Source: Xanthomonas hortorum pv. pelargonii (GTDB lineage Bacteria; Pseudomonadota; Gammaproteobacteria; Xanthomonadales; Xanthomonadaceae). From it: a stretch of DNA of 64,000 bases. Shown here piece by piece: positions 1 to 10,022 of the stretch; positions within the stretch are counted from its first letter, which is position 1, and the number at the start of each line of letters is the position of its first letter. The stretch spans positions 3,596,001-3,660,000 of the forward strand of contig NZ_CP098604.1 of NCBI RefSeq assembly GCF_024499015.1, written 5' to 3'. The notes below the pieces were generated by a model. The model was not told the DNA's origin. It searched no databases and was given only the letters and a program-made list of their open reading frames with translations. A program made the translations under genes and the position numbers.

Positions 1-102
1 GAAAGGCTTCGTGTCAATTTCGGCACACCTTCGTCATAACTTCCTGACTCGCGCCAGATTCGGCAAAACACTACGCCCTCTTTCGTACAGGGGGCTGCCA
101 GC

Positions 103-996
103 ATGCAACAGGTCATCACCGCAGATCGCGGGCTCGCACTTTCACTGGATGGTGCCAGCGAGTCGACATCGACGACCTGTCTGGCGGTCTCGCGTCTGGG
201 CAGCATCCGCACCATGGCCACCACCTTTACGTTGTGGGTGCAGTTGCGTGGCCGCGCATGGGTGGAATCCAAGGAAGGGCGCTTCCGTCTGCGTGCCGGC
301 GACTGGATCGCCTTCGACAAGGACTCCCATCCCACGGTACAAGCGGACCGCAACGCACTCTGTGTCGGTGTCAGCCTGGATAGTGAAAGCCTGCAATCGT
401 TGTCCGAGTTGACCGATGCGACCTTGTATCCAGGTCGCAGCCAGCTCTCGCGTAGCGATCTGCGCATTGCATTGCGTCTATGGCGCAATGCGTCCGCACA
501 AAACGGCAGTGCGCCGGCGCGTCCGTTGCTGCTGCACTTGGCGGCGATGCAGCGCGATTTCATCGAACAGGAGCAGCGCTGCCCGGGGCGCTCGCGTAGC
601 CGTCGCCGTCAGGTGTTTGGCCGTATGCAGCGCGCACGCATGTATCTGGAAGGCAACAGCGACCGCGTGGTGCGGATCGCCGAACTCGCGCAGCTGACCA
701 ACTTCTCCAGTTGGTACGTCTCCAAGACGTTTCAGAGCCTGTACGAAGAGAGTCCGCAGGCCTTGTCGGCACGTCTGCGCCTGGAGCGTGCATCCGATTT
801 GTTGCGCGACACCTCGATGATGATCGGCGAGGTTGCGGCGGCAAGCGGCTTCGACAATTGCTGCAGCTTCGCGCGTGCCTTTCGTGCGCGCTTCGGTGTC
901 TCCGCATCGCGTCATCGCGACCAAACGACAAATCCGCCAGATTCGGCAAAGCCACGGAACGTGACGCGCAAAGCGACGATGTTCACGCAATCGTAA
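103..996 (+). CDS. AraC-family transcriptional regulator
   Basis: A 297-residue protein whose C-terminal third (about residues 185-275) is a typical AraC double helix-turn-helix. The first helix pair lies around 'RIAELAQLTNFSSWYVSKTF', and the second contains the family pattern 'IGEVAAASGFDNCCSFARAF'. The N-terminal half resembles the small cupin-like sensor domain of AraC proteins, but I cannot name a ligand. It ends only about 48 bp before the TonB-dependent receptor on the same strand, so it may control that receptor; this is inference from position. The start at 103 is chosen because a G-rich stretch precedes it and the AraC frame begins there. Confidence 0.85.
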   Translation: MQQVITADRGLALSLDGASESTSTTCLAVSRLGSIRTMATTFTLWVQLRGRAWVESKEGRFRLRAGDWIAFDKDSHPTVQADRNALCVGVSLDSESLQSLSELTDATLYPGRSQLSRSDLRIALRLWRNASAQNGSAPARPLLLHLAAMQRDFIEQEQRCPGRSRSRRRQVFGRMQRARMYLEGNSDRVVRIAELAQLTNFSSWYVSKTFQSLYEESPQALSARLRLERASDLLRDTSMMIGEVAAASGFDNCCSFARAFRARFGVSASRHRDQTTNPPDSAKPRNVTRKATMFTQS

Positions 997-1044
997 TTTG
1001 CACGGGGGCGCTTAACGCGCCACTAACGAACCCTGGAGAGATTG

Positions 1045-3933
1045 ATGAACCTTCGCACCTCCGCAGTGCGGCTGGGCCTGTTGCCCGCCGGTATTGCGAT
1101 CGCGTTGACGCCGGCTTTTGCCGCCAATGCACAAGAGCAGTCCGCCCCGTCGACCACGACGTTGGACCGCATTGAAATCACCGGCTCGCGCATCCGCTCG
1201 GTCGACGTTGAAACCGCACAGCCGGTGTTCACCGTCACCCAGCAGGACATTCAGAAGTCGGGTCTGGTCAGCGTTGGTGACATCCTCCAGAACCTGTCGA
1301 TTGCCGGCACCCAGACCTACAGCAAGGCTGCAGTGCTGACCTCCGACCCGGAGCAGGGCGGCCAATACGTCAACCTGTATAACCTTAACGAAAACCGCAC
1401 TCTGGTGCTGGTAAACGGCAAGCGTTGGACCAGTAGCCTGAACGGCCTGACCGACATGTCCACCATCCCGAGCTCGTTGATCGAGCGCATCGAAGTGCTG
1501 AAGGACGGCGCCTCGGCGATCTACGGCTCCGACGCCGTGGCCGGTGTGGTCAACATCATCCTGCGCCAGAACTACGACGGTGCAGAAGCCTCGGCGTATT
1601 TTGGCCAGAACGGTCGTGGCGACGGTTCCAAGGAGCAGTACTCCTTCACCGCCGGCACCACCACCGACCGTGCGTCGCTGGTGTTTGGCGCCAACTACAC
1701 CAATGAAGATCCGGTGTGGGCCAAGGATCGCGCGCTGACCCGTTACTCGGCCGGCCCGAACCACATCGAAGACAGCCTGAGCGCGACCGGCCCGTGGGGT
1801 CGTTTCACCTCCAATGGTGAAACCTACATCCTCAACCACACCGGTTCGTTCGACGGCCGTGGCGTGGGTGCGGATTCGCGCAACATCGCCAACTACCACA
1901 ATGACATCACCACCGACGACTATTACAACTCCGTCGACCAGATGATGTTGCAGCAGTCCAGCCGCAACAAGTCGATCTTCACCACCGGCAGCTACAACAT
2001 CACCGACAGCATCACCTTCAAGTCGACGGCGATGTACTCCGAGCGCGACTCGAACCGTCAGATCGCCGGCTACCCGCTGCAGGCCTCTTCGCAGCCGCAG
2101 TTCCCGGTGGCGATCAGCGGCAGCAGCTACTACAACCCGGTCGGCCAGGACATCACCAGCTGGTTCCGCCGCACGGTCGAACTGCCGCGCACCACCGAAA
2201 GCAACGTCAAGACCCTGCATTTCGATGCAGCGCTGGAAGGCGTGTTCGACGTCGGCAGCCACGGCTGGAACTGGGACGTCGGCTTCAACTACAACAAGTA
2301 CGATGTGACGCAGGTTTCGCGCGGCAACATCAACCTGTTGGCGTTGCAGAAGGCGCTGGGTCCGTCGTTCCTCAATGCACAGGGTCAGGTGCAGTGCGGT
2401 ACGGCTGCCAGCCCGCTGCCGCTGGGCACCAGCAACGCGCTGGGCCAGTGCACCCCGTTCAACATCCTGGGCGGCCCGTCGGCCTCCACACCGAACGCGC
2501 TGCAGTACATCAATGCACTGGGTCAGTCCACGCAGCAGAGCCTGAGCAAGCAGTGGACCGCCAACGTCACCGGTGGTCTGTTCGATCTGCCGGCCGGTGA
2601 GCTTGGCTTCGCCGCAGGCGTCGAGCACCGCGAAATCAGTGGCTACGACTACCCGGATCAGCTGTCCAGCGCCGGTTACACCACCGACCTGGCTGCGCAG
2701 GCCACCGAAGGTCGCTACCAGACCAACGAAGCCTATCTGGAGCTGTTGATCCCGGTGTTGAAGGATCTGCCGGGCGCCAAGGAACTGTCGTTCGACGTGG
2801 CCGCGCGTTACAGCAACTACAGTCGCTTCGGCGACACCACCAATAGCAAGTTCAGCTTCACCTGGAAGCCGATCGACGACCTGCTGGTACGTGGTACCTA
2901 CGGCACCGGGTTCCGTGCGCCGACCCTGTCGGACACCTTCGGTGGCGGCTCGCAGACGTTCGATACCTTCACCGATCCGTGCGATGCGACCTTCGGTTCG
3001 CTGGGCAATGCGGGTGTCGCAGCGCGCTGCGCAGGCGAAGGCCTGCCGGCTGGTTTCCGTCAGACCGATACTGCAGGCAACCCGGTGACGCGTCGCGACG
3101 TGCAGGGCAATGCGCCGTTCAATTCGGGCGTGGGTAATGCCGAGCTTGAGCCGGAATACAGCATCACCCGCACCGTGGGTATGGTGTACAGCCCGCATTG
3201 GGTGCAGGGCCTGGACTTCTCGCTGGATTGGTACCGCATTTCGATCTCCAACATCATCACGTCGCTGACGGCCAATGATGTGTTGAACAACTGCTACCTC
3301 AACAGCCTGGCCAGCTACTGCGCCGACTACGGTCGCGACGCGGTCACCGGGCAGGTCACCACGCTGAGCCGCGGCAACGTCAACCTGGGCCGTCTGGAAA
3401 CCGAAGGCTACAACTTCGGTGTGCGTTACCGCATGCCGGAAACCGCGTACGGCAAGTTCGCTGTCAACCTGGACACCAACTACCTGGCGACCTACAAGTC
3501 GCAGGCAGAAGCCGGTGCCGAGTGGGCAAATTCCGCCGGCTACTGGAACTTCCCGCGCGTGCGTGCCACCTTGGGTCTGGACTGGTCGCTGGGTGCGTTG
3601 TCGGCCAACTGGAACCTGCGTTACTACGGCGGTTTCCGTGATTACTGCTGGGATGCAGCGGCTGGCATCGAGTGCAACAACCCGAACTACCAGACCCCGA
3701 ATCCGGGCTGGGGCGGCGGCACCGGTTCCAACAAGAAGGGCTCGATCTCCTACCAGGACGTCTCTGTCACCTGGCAGGCTCCGTGGGATGGTAGCGTGAC
3801 CGTGGGTGCCCGCAACATCTGGAACAAGCAGCCGCCGGTGACCTACTCGATCACCAACAGCAGCACTGCGGCGATCGATCCGATGCTGGATTACGACCGC
3901 TTCCTGTTCGTGCAGTACAACCAGCGCTTCTGA
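1045..3933 (+). CDS. TonB-dependent outer-membrane receptor
   Basis: A 962-residue outer-membrane receptor of the TonB family. It has an N-terminal signal peptide (hydrophobic core around residues 10-25, cleavage near AFAANAQ) and a TonB-box-like stretch 'LDRIEITGSRI'. A plug domain follows with 'LVLVNGKRW' and 'IERIEVLKDGASAIYGSDAV', then a long barrel ending in the terminal Phe expected of outer-membrane proteins ('VQYNQRF'). Such proteins import large or scarce substrates using TonB energy. The substrate is not evident. The start is the ATG at 1045, with GGAGAG just upstream, rather than the overlapping TTG. A strong terminator follows. Confidence 0.93.
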   Translation: MNLRTSAVRLGLLPAGIAIALTPAFAANAQEQSAPSTTTLDRIEITGSRIRSVDVETAQPVFTVTQQDIQKSGLVSVGDILQNLSIAGTQTYSKAAVLTSDPEQGGQYVNLYNLNENRTLVLVNGKRWTSSLNGLTDMSTIPSSLIERIEVLKDGASAIYGSDAVAGVVNIILRQNYDGAEASAYFGQNGRGDGSKEQYSFTAGTTTDRASLVFGANYTNEDPVWAKDRALTRYSAGPNHIEDSLSATGPWGRFTSNGETYILNHTGSFDGRGVGADSRNIANYHNDITTDDYYNSVDQMMLQQSSRNKSIFTTGSYNITDSITFKSTAMYSERDSNRQIAGYPLQASSQPQFPVAISGSSYYNPVGQDITSWFRRTVELPRTTESNVKTLHFDAALEGVFDVGSHGWNWDVGFNYNKYDVTQVSRGNINLLALQKALGPSFLNAQGQVQCGTAASPLPLGTSNALGQCTPFNILGGPSASTPNALQYINALGQSTQQSLSKQWTANVTGGLFDLPAGELGFAAGVEHREISGYDYPDQLSSAGYTTDLAAQATEGRYQTNEAYLELLIPVLKDLPGAKELSFDVAARYSNYSRFGDTTNSKFSFTWKPIDDLLVRGTYGTGFRAPTLSDTFGGGSQTFDTFTDPCDATFGSLGNAGVAARCAGEGLPAGFRQTDTAGNPVTRRDVQGNAPFNSGVGNAELEPEYSITRTVGMVYSPHWVQGLDFSLDWYRISISNIITSLTANDVLNNCYLNSLASYCADYGRDAVTGQVTTLSRGNVNLGRLETEGYNFGVRYRMPETAYGKFAVNLDTNYLATYKSQAEAGAEWANSAGYWNFPRVRATLGLDWSLGALSANWNLRYYGGFRDYCWDAAAGIECNNPNYQTPNPGWGGGTGSNKKGSISYQDVSVTWQAPWDGSVTVGARNIWNKQPPVTYSITNSSTAAIDPMLDYDRFLFVQYNQRF

Positions 3934-3962
3934 TCATCGAAGCGTCGTAAGGTGAAAAAAAG

Positions 3963-3988
3963 ACGGGCCGAAAGGCCCGTTTTTTTTT
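3963..3988 (+). terminator. Rho-independent terminator of the TonB receptor gene
   Basis: A perfect 7-bp GC-rich stem (ACGGGCC / GGCCCGT) with a GAAA loop is followed by nine T residues, 30 bases after the receptor stop codon. An A-run on the other side means it could also work in reverse. Confidence 0.9.
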
Positions 3989-4187
3989 GTCTGTCGTTTG
4001 TCGATTGCCTTGTCTTGACTGCAGGTAGCGTGAGGCCTGCGACGCAGGCAACTACGTGAGTCATGGAGTGCGTATGGATGTGTTTCGATGCGCGAGCAAT
4101 GCGAGGCGAGCGACAGCTATATTCACTGTGTTTTGTAGCCAGTTATTCAAGAAAATAGCCTGGAAAAACAGCTGGAAGCAGCCAAAG

Positions 4188-4213
4188 AAAAAGGGCGCGA
4201 CCATGTCGCGCCC
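4188..4213 (-). terminator. Rho-independent terminator of the HDOD gene
   Basis: Read on the minus strand, a perfect 9-bp stem (GGGCGCGAC / GTCGCGCCC) with a 3-base loop is followed by TTTTTCTTT, 45 bases past the HDOD-gene stop. Together with the terminator at 3963 it accounts for most of the gap from 3934 to 4257. I see nothing else convincing there. Confidence 0.85.
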
Positions 4214-4257
4214 TTCTTGTTATATCGGCTTGCTACATCAGCAGTAGCGCCTTGGTT

Positions 4258-5406
4258 TTAAGCCTCGGCGAGCCCCAACAACGTCTCGGCCTGCTCGCGC
4301 CACTTCGGCAGGCGCGTGATCACGCCCACCTTGGACAGATACTCTTCGTCCACGGCTTCGCCGCTGGCCAGGGCCGTGGCGACATGCACCGCGCCGGTCA
4401 CCCAGAAGCTGCGCAGGCTGGAACGCTGCGGGTGGCGATGGAAGGCCACCGCTTCGATGATCGGCATCGGCAGGCCCCACAGGCCGAGCAGGTACGCACC
4501 GGCCTCAGTATGGCCCAGGCGCTCGTCGCCGCCTTCCAGTGGCGGTTCGCGCTCGTCGCGAACGCCGGGCAGCAACAGGCCGATATCGGCCAGCAGCGCG
4601 GCGGTGGAGCCGAGTTCTGCACTGGTCGGTGGCAACACTTTTGCAGCCAGGCGCGAAGAGAGCAGGGCGCGGCGTTGCATCGCATTGCGCTCGGCCGGGG
4701 TCAGGGTCTGCACCGAAAATACTTCGCTGGCCAGCACCAGATCGCGCAGCGTCGCCACGCCCAGACGGGTCACCGCCGTGCGCAGATCGGTGATGCTGCG
4801 GCCACCGGAGAAAAACGCCGAATTGCACAACTGCAGCACTTTTGCCGCAATCGCCGGGTCGCCGGCGATCAGCTTGGCGATATCGGCCGCATCGGCGCCT
4901 TCGTCTTCTTCCAGCGCGTGCATCAGGCTCAGATACAGATGCGGCGGCGACGGTAGCTTCTCGATCCGCCCGATCGCGGCGCGCAAGCGCGGATTGGTGA
5001 GCAGATCGCGCAGCTCTTCCAGGCTGGTGACCGCCTCAAGCAGGACCTCCGGCGCCAGCGGCATCGGCAGGAAGCGATGTGCCACCCCGATGATGCGGGC
5101 CGGCGGGGTGCGCTGACCATCCTGCGCATCGATCAACGCAATACGAATGGTGTCCGGGCGCAACGTACGGATTTGCCCCAGTAACGTGGCGGCAGTGAGA
5201 TCCGGCAGCACCGGTGCAACGATGACGGCATCGAACGGCGATAACGCGGCAGCTTCGATCGCCGAATTTCCGTCGGCCACTTGCTGCGCCTGCCACTGAT
5301 CGCCCAGATCAGAGACATAGTCGCTCAGGTCGGACGGAAGGCTGGCTTCGTCCCCAACAAACAGAATACGCAAGACACTTCCCCAAGAGTCACCGGCGAC
5401 AGACAC
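4258..5406 (-). CDS. HDOD-domain signalling protein with degenerate receiver domain
   Basis: 382 residues. The first ~125 residues fold-match a response-regulator receiver ('LRILFVGDE' at the start, 'FDAVIVAPVLPDL' where the phosphorylated strand should be), but the usual phospho-acceptor Asp is absent. From about residue 140 an HDOD domain follows, with 'IEKLPSPPHLYLSLMHAL', 'DPAIAAKVLQLCNSAFF' and 'ITDLRTAVTRLGVATLRDL'. HDOD proteins are non-catalytic relatives of HD phosphohydrolases that act in signalling. The gene is monocistronic, with its own terminator at 4188-4213 and a hairpin between it and ppa. Its partner is unknown. Confidence 0.85.
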   Translation of the reverse strand: MSVAGDSWGSVLRILFVGDEASLPSDLSDYVSDLGDQWQAQQVADGNSAIEAAALSPFDAVIVAPVLPDLTAATLLGQIRTLRPDTIRIALIDAQDGQRTPPARIIGVAHRFLPMPLAPEVLLEAVTSLEELRDLLTNPRLRAAIGRIEKLPSPPHLYLSLMHALEEDEGADAADIAKLIAGDPAIAAKVLQLCNSAFFSGGRSITDLRTAVTRLGVATLRDLVLASEVFSVQTLTPAERNAMQRRALLSSRLAAKVLPPTSAELGSTAALLADIGLLLPGVRDEREPPLEGGDERLGHTEAGAYLLGLWGLPMPIIEAVAFHRHPQRSSLRSFWVTGAVHVATALASGEAVDEEYLSKVGVITRLPKWREQAETLLGLAEA

Positions 5407-5454
5407 CGGCCATACGCTGTCGGCAATGTACCCAATCTGCCGACGGCGGTCACC

Positions 5455-5479
5455 GGGATCACGCGAAAAGCGTGATCCC
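5455..5479 (-). terminator. Perfect hairpin downstream of ppa
   Basis: A 10-bp perfect inverted repeat (GGGATCACGC / GCGTGATCCC, 5-base loop) lies 41 bp past the ppa stop and 49 bp before the HDOD start. There is no T-run, so it may be a 3'-end stabiliser rather than an intrinsic terminator. Confidence 0.5.
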
Positions 5480-5519
5480 GATCGCCCTGCATCTGCAGGA
5501 CTGCATCACGCTCGATCGA

Positions 5520-6056
5520 TCAGGCTGCGTCGGAATTGTAGCGTTCCACCGACTCCACCAGGATGCGTTTGGCCTCAGCCGCGCCGCCCCAGCCATCCAG
5601 CTTGACCCACTTGCCCTTCTCCAAGTCCTTGTAATGCTCGAAGAAGTGGCCGATGCGCTCCATCCAGTGGCTGGACACCTGGTTGATGTCCTCGATGTGC
5701 GCATAGCCGGAGAAGATCTTCTCGATCGGCACGGCCAGGATTTTTTCGTCGCTACCGGCTTCGTCACTCATGCGCAGCACGCCCACCGGACGGCAACGCA
5801 CCACCGAGCCAGGCACCAGCGGCAGCGGCAGCACCACCAGCACATCGGCCGGGTCGCCATCGCCACACAAGGTGTTGGGCACGTAGCCGTAGTTGCAGGG
5901 GTAACGCATCGGGGTCGACAGGATGCGGTCGACGAAGATCGCGCCGCTGGCCTTGTCCACTTCGTACTTGACCGGCTCGGAATCCTTGGGGATCTCGATG
6001 ACGACATTGATTTCGTCCGGCAGATTCTTGCCGGCGGTGACCAGTTCCAGTCCCAT
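5520..6056 (-). CDS. ppa: Soluble inorganic pyrophosphatase
   Basis: A 178-residue family I inorganic pyrophosphatase, which hydrolyses PPi to two phosphates in the cytoplasm and pulls biosynthetic reactions forward. The active-site signature [10 protein letters not shown] is present around residues 66-75. The downstream features '[13 protein letters not shown]' and the Lys-rich C-terminal part ([14 protein letters not shown]) are typical, and the length equals the bacterial norm. It lies within 5 kb of a membrane pyrophosphatase and a PPi-using phosphofructokinase, which suggests coordinated control of PPi. Confidence 0.97.
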   Translation of the reverse strand: MGLELVTAGKNLPDEINVVIEIPKDSEPVKYEVDKASGAIFVDRILSTPMRYPCNYGYVPNTLCGDGDPADVLVVLPLPLVPGSVVRCRPVGVLRMSDEAGSDEKILAVPIEKIFSGYAHIEDINQVSSHWMERIGHFFEHYKDLEKGKWVKLDGWGGAAEAKRILVESVERYNSDAA

Positions 6057-6252
6057 GCGCGTAGCTCCGAGGCTTCAGCAGTGTGTGGAGCGCGATTCTA
6101 CGCGTTCGGCTGTTGCGGTGCAGCGACACTGAATGGGCAATGCGCCGACCCCGGCACGCGGCATAGTCCGCATTCATCATGAGCAGCTCCCCGATCGTTG
6201 CGGCCAAAGGCGCGGCGCACGCTGCAGGCTCATCCACTGCAAGGGAATTGCC

Positions 6253-6735
6253 ATGTCCAAGCTCGCACGTTTGCTCGTTGTCCTGCTGCTTTCTGTGTTC
6301 GCCCAGGTTGCCGCCGCGGCAACACCGCCGCCGACCTTCGTCGACGCGGTGGACTGGCCCGCCAATGGCGAAGGCTGGGAGGCGTTCGTCGATCTGGAGC
6401 AGCGGCTGGAACGCGATTTCGACAATATTTGCGGCGACACCTTTTGCGGTGGCGAATTCAGCGACTACCAGCCGCTACGCTTCCGCTGCTCGGTGCATCG
6501 GGTGACCGGCGTGGTGCGCAGCTGCATCTGGACCTTCGGCGCCAGCGAGGTCAGCGTCGATCCCCGCAGCGGGTACCTGCGCTCCGATAGCCGGGTCTGG
6601 CGTTGCACGGCGCCGTTGAAGGCCGGGACCGGTCTGGACGAGATGTATCGCACCTTGGCGGTGACCAACCCGCTGTTCGAGCCGCTGCCGAATGGCGCGC
6701 CGCCGATCTATGACGGCCTGATCGGCTGCCTCTGA
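6253..6735 (+). CDS. Secreted hypothetical protein
   Basis: About 160 residues with a clear Sec signal peptide (KLARLLVVLLLSVFAQVAAAA). The mature part contains five Cys residues (FDNICGDTFCGG, RFRCSV, RSCIW, WRCTA and a C-terminal GCL), suggesting disulfides in the periplasm. I do not recognise the family. The start at 6253 is chosen because AAGGGA lies about 6 bases upstream and the signal peptide begins there; the longer reading frame from 6133 has no signal. It is followed by a long hairpin. Confidence 0.7.
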   Translation: MSKLARLLVVLLLSVFAQVAAAATPPPTFVDAVDWPANGEGWEAFVDLEQRLERDFDNICGDTFCGGEFSDYQPLRFRCSVHRVTGVVRSCIWTFGASEVSVDPRSGYLRSDSRVWRCTAPLKAGTGLDEMYRTLAVTNPLFEPLPNGAPPIYDGLIGCL

Positions 6736-6744
6736 GCATGAGAT

Positions 6745-6777
6745 AGATGGAGCTGCGCATCTCGCGCAGCTCCATCT
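6745..6777 (+). terminator. Long perfect hairpin between convergent genes
   Basis: A 14-bp perfect stem (AGATGGAGCTGCGC / GCGCAGCTCCATCT) with a 5-base loop lies 10 bases after the upstream stop. There is no T-run. It is probably a 3'-end structure. Confidence 0.6.
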
Positions 6778-6930
6778 GTCGCCGGCCCGGCCGCATGCCA
6801 ATGGCAGCGGAGCGTGCTGCGATGACCGCATCAGCCGCGCTCTACTCCGTCATCCGTCGTCACCGGCCAAGATGCTGGAGGCCTGCTTGCTTGACGCCGG
6901 GTTGCACACGTTCAGAAGGCATGGAACGCA

Positions 6931-8958
6931 TCAAAGCAGGGGTACCAGCAGCAAAGCCACGATGTTGATGATCTTGATCAACGGATTGATCGCCGGCCCT
7001 GCGGTGTCCTTGTACGGGTCGCCTACCGTGTCGCCGGTGATCGCGGCCTTGTGGGCTTCGCTGCCCTTGCCGCCAAAGTGGCCGTCTTCGATGTACTTCT
7101 TGGCGTTGTCCCAGGCACCGCCGCCGGTGGTCATCGAGATCGCCAGGAACAGGCCGGTGACGATCGTGCCGATCAACAGCCCGCCCAGCGCACGTGGCCC
7201 GAGCAGCAGGCCGATCACGATCGGCACAACGACCGGCAACAGCGAAGGCATGATCATTTCGCGGATCGCCGAGCGGGTCAGCATGTCGACTGCGCGGTCG
7301 TATTGGGGTTTGGCAGTGCCGGCCATGATTCCCGGGATCTCGCGGAACTGGCGGCGCACTTCTTCCACCACCGCGCCTGCCGCACGCCCCACCGCTTCCA
7401 TTGCCATCGCCGCGAACAGATAGGGGATCAACCCGCCGATCAACAAGCCGATGATCACCGTGTGGTCGGACAGATCGAAGGCGAACACTTCGCCAGGATT
7501 GGCCGCCTGCAGGTTGTGGGTGTAGTCGGCAAACAGCACCAAGGCGGCCAGCGCCGCCGAGCCGATCGCATAGCCCTTGGTCACCGCTTTGGTGGTGTTG
7601 CCCACCGCATCCAGCGGGTCGGTGATGTTGCGCACTTCCGGTGGCAGCTCGGCCATTTCGGCGATGCCGCCAGCGTTGTCGGTGATCGGCCCGTACGCAT
7701 CCAGCGCGACGATCATGCCGGCCATCGACAACATCGCCGTCGCGGCGGTCGCAATGCCGTACAGCCCGCCGAAATAAAACGCACCCCAGATCGCCGCACA
7801 CACCGCAATCACCGGCAGCGCAGTGGATTTCATCGAGATGCCAAGCCCGGCGATGATGTTGGTGCCATGGCCGGTGGTGCTCGCCGCTGCCACGTGCTGC
7901 ACAGGCTTGTATTGGGTGCCGGTGTAGTACTCGGTGATCCAGACGATCAGGCCGGTGAGCACCAGGCCGATCAATGCGCACACATACAACGACGTCGCGC
8001 CATGGATGTTGTCGCGCATCAGCGTCTGGGTGATTGGCCAGTAGGCGAGTGCGGCCAGCACGCCTGAGACGATCACGCCTTTGTAGAGCGCGCCCATGAT
8101 CGAGCCACCGGCTTTGACCTTGACGAAGCCCGCACCCACGATCGAGGCGATGATCGACACGCCACCGAGTACCAGCGGATACAGCACCGCATGCGGCCCG
8201 GTGTCGGCCAGCGTCAGACTGCCCAGCAACATCGTGGCGATCACGGTGACGGCATAGGTTTCGAACAGATCCGCCGCCATGCCTGCGCAGTCGCCGACGT
8301 TGTCGCCAACGTTGTCCGCGATGACCGCCGGATTGCGCGGGTCGTCCTCGGGAATGCCGGCTTCGACCTTGCCGACCAGATCCGCACCCACGTCCGCACC
8401 TTTGGTGAAGATGCCGCCACCCAGGCGCGCGAAAATCGAGATCAGCGAAGACCCGAATGCCAGCCCCACCAGTGCGTGGAGGTTTTGCTCCAGCGGCAGG
8501 CCCATCGCCTGCAGCACCGCGTAATAACCGGCCACGCCGAGCAATCCCAAACCCACCACCAGCATGCCGGTGATGGCGCCGCCGCGGAAGGCCACATCCA
8601 TCGCCTTGCCGATACCATGTCGCGCGGCCTCGGCGGTGCGCACATTGGCGCGCACCGACACGCTCATGCCGATATAGCCGGCCAGCCCCGACAGCACCGC
8701 GCCGATCGCAAAACCCACCGCGGTGTACCAGCTCAGAAACAGCCCGACCAACACGAACAGCACGCCGCCTGCGATCGAGATGGTGAGGTACTGTCGATTG
8801 AGATAAGCGCGCGCCCCTTCCTGGATCGCGGCAGCGATCTCCTGCATGCGTGCGTTACCACTCGGCTGCGCGATCACCCAGCGTGCCGACACAATTCCAT
8901 AGACGATTGCCAGGACCGCACAACCCAGTGCAAGCAGTAATCCGTAATGTTCCAGCAT
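6931..8958 (-). CDS. hppA: Membrane-bound proton-pumping pyrophosphatase (K+-independent type)
   Basis: A 675-residue integral membrane enzyme with about 16 hydrophobic segments that couples PPi hydrolysis to H+ transport across the inner membrane. The family signatures are intact: '[18 protein letters not shown]' and '[18 protein letters not shown]'. The segment '[18 protein letters not shown]' carries Lys where K+-dependent enzymes have Ala, pointing to the K+-independent class. The start at 8958 ([12 protein letters not shown]) is preferred because it opens the first membrane helix; the longer frame adds 32 unrelated residues. Nearby ppa and PPi-phosphofructokinase share its substrate. Confidence 0.96.
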   Translation of the reverse strand: MLEHYGLLLALGCAVLAIVYGIVSARWVIAQPSGNARMQEIAAAIQEGARAYLNRQYLTISIAGGVLFVLVGLFLSWYTAVGFAIGAVLSGLAGYIGMSVSVRANVRTAEAARHGIGKAMDVAFRGGAITGMLVVGLGLLGVAGYYAVLQAMGLPLEQNLHALVGLAFGSSLISIFARLGGGIFTKGADVGADLVGKVEAGIPEDDPRNPAVIADNVGDNVGDCAGMAADLFETYAVTVIATMLLGSLTLADTGPHAVLYPLVLGGVSIIASIVGAGFVKVKAGGSIMGALYKGVIVSGVLAALAYWPITQTLMRDNIHGATSLYVCALIGLVLTGLIVWITEYYTGTQYKPVQHVAAASTTGHGTNIIAGLGISMKSTALPVIAVCAAIWGAFYFGGLYGIATAATAMLSMAGMIVALDAYGPITDNAGGIAEMAELPPEVRNITDPLDAVGNTTKAVTKGYAIGSAALAALVLFADYTHNLQAANPGEVFAFDLSDHTVIIGLLIGGLIPYLFAAMAMEAVGRAAGAVVEEVRRQFREIPGIMAGTAKPQYDRAVDMLTRSAIREMIMPSLLPVVVPIVIGLLLGPRALGGLLIGTIVTGLFLAISMTTGGGAWDNAKKYIEDGHFGGKGSEAHKAAITGDTVGDPYKDTAGPAINPLIKIINIVALLLVPLL

Positions 8959-9209
8959 GACCCCTCCCAAGAGAATGGATGTCGTCCGGTCGGGACGAAT
9001 CAAGGGCGATGCACGCAGCGAGTGGACTGGCGAATACGGACTCGACGGCCACAATGACCGTAACGCGCGTCGCGATGTTCATGTGGCCGGATCGCGGCCG
9101 AGTATGCGCCGCACCTTGTGAGGCCGCCACCACCACGGCTTTGGCACGTTGTTCAGTCGCGGCGTGACAGCCTGCGGCCCAACGTGATCGACCCGATCCA
9201 GGAGTGTGT

Positions 9210-9734
9210 ATGTCGAACTATGCCGCGTCGAAGTCTGCCGTGACGATTGCAGCCTTGTTGTTCACCAGCTACGCGCTTGCTGCTGAGCCAACGCCGGAGT
9301 TGAAACAACGCGCTGCCGGCACCGCGCAAGCGGTCGGTGCCGTGCACACCTTGCGCCAGATTCCCGAAGCCTGCGCTCGCCTAGAAGGCGTGTTCACCGG
9401 TAACGCTGCGCAGCCATACACCTTCTCGGTCGTGCGTAGCAGCCCGACCTGCCAGCCACGCGCGCGCTTCGTGGATTTCGCCAAGGCCACGCCCAGCGTC
9501 GCATCGGGTTGGATCTTCAACGACGTGGTCCGCGTCCCGAGCGCCGCCTGCCCGGCGCAGCAGGCCGTGGTGCGCATCTGGCGCAAGCCGGTGGAGGCAA
9601 AGCCGCAACTCGATGGTCAAGGCCAGTCACGCATCTATCTGGAAGACGCCAAGCAACAGGCCGCCGCTGGAAAGATGCCGCAGGTGCCGATGTTTGCCGC
9701 GCAGATGACGGTGGAAGGCAAGGCTTGTCAGTAA
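9210..9734 (+). CDS. Secreted hypothetical protein
   Basis: About 174 residues with an N-terminal signal peptide (AVTIAALLFTSYALAAEP). The mature chain has four Cys (EACARLE, SPTCQPR, SAACPAQ and a terminal KACQ), a probable disulfide pattern. I do not recognise a family. The ATG at 9210 is preceded by AGGAG about 5 bases upstream, which favours it over the in-frame GTG at 9204. It is followed by a terminator and then by the converging phosphofructokinase gene. Confidence 0.7.
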   Translation: MSNYAASKSAVTIAALLFTSYALAAEPTPELKQRAAGTAQAVGAVHTLRQIPEACARLEGVFTGNAAQPYTFSVVRSSPTCQPRARFVDFAKATPSVASGWIFNDVVRVPSAACPAQQAVVRIWRKPVEAKPQLDGQGQSRIYLEDAKQQAAAGKMPQVPMFAAQMTVEGKACQ

Positions 9735-9765
9735 ACGAGCCATTTCGTTTCGTTTCGAGATATTA

Positions 9766-9812
9766 AAAACAGCGCACCCCGGCAATGTTGGGATGCGCTG
9801 TTTTGTCTTTTA
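9766..9812 (+). terminator. Terminator after secreted hypothetical gene
   Basis: An 11-bp stem (AAAACAGCGCA / TGCGCTGTTTT) continues into CCC/GGG pairs and is followed by TTTTGTCTTTT. The flanking A/T runs make it plausible in both directions between convergent genes. Confidence 0.75.
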
Positions 9813-10022
9813 GTCGGCTTCGAAAGCCGACGATGTAGCGCTGAAGTGATTGCACAATCAAGCGAGTTCTTGCTGCCAGGCTCCATTGGCGGAATCAGCG
9901 AGTCCACCGATGCCTTTTGCTCTCGGCTTTCTGCAACAGGATGCTGAGAAGGCTAGGACGGGTTGCGCATGCGGTCCTCTCGATGGAAGCGATGGATTCT
10001 TCCGCTTGGCAACACCTGAAAC

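Noticed and set aside
1012..3198. A 728-codon minus-strand frame inside the first TonB receptor
   Set aside because: Typical antisense open frame in GC-rich DNA: no start context, no recognisable domain, and wholly covered by the receptor gene.
4056..4247. A 63-codon plus-strand frame after the first receptor gene
   Set aside because: It runs straight through the terminator hairpin at 4188-4213 and has no ribosome-binding site or similarity.
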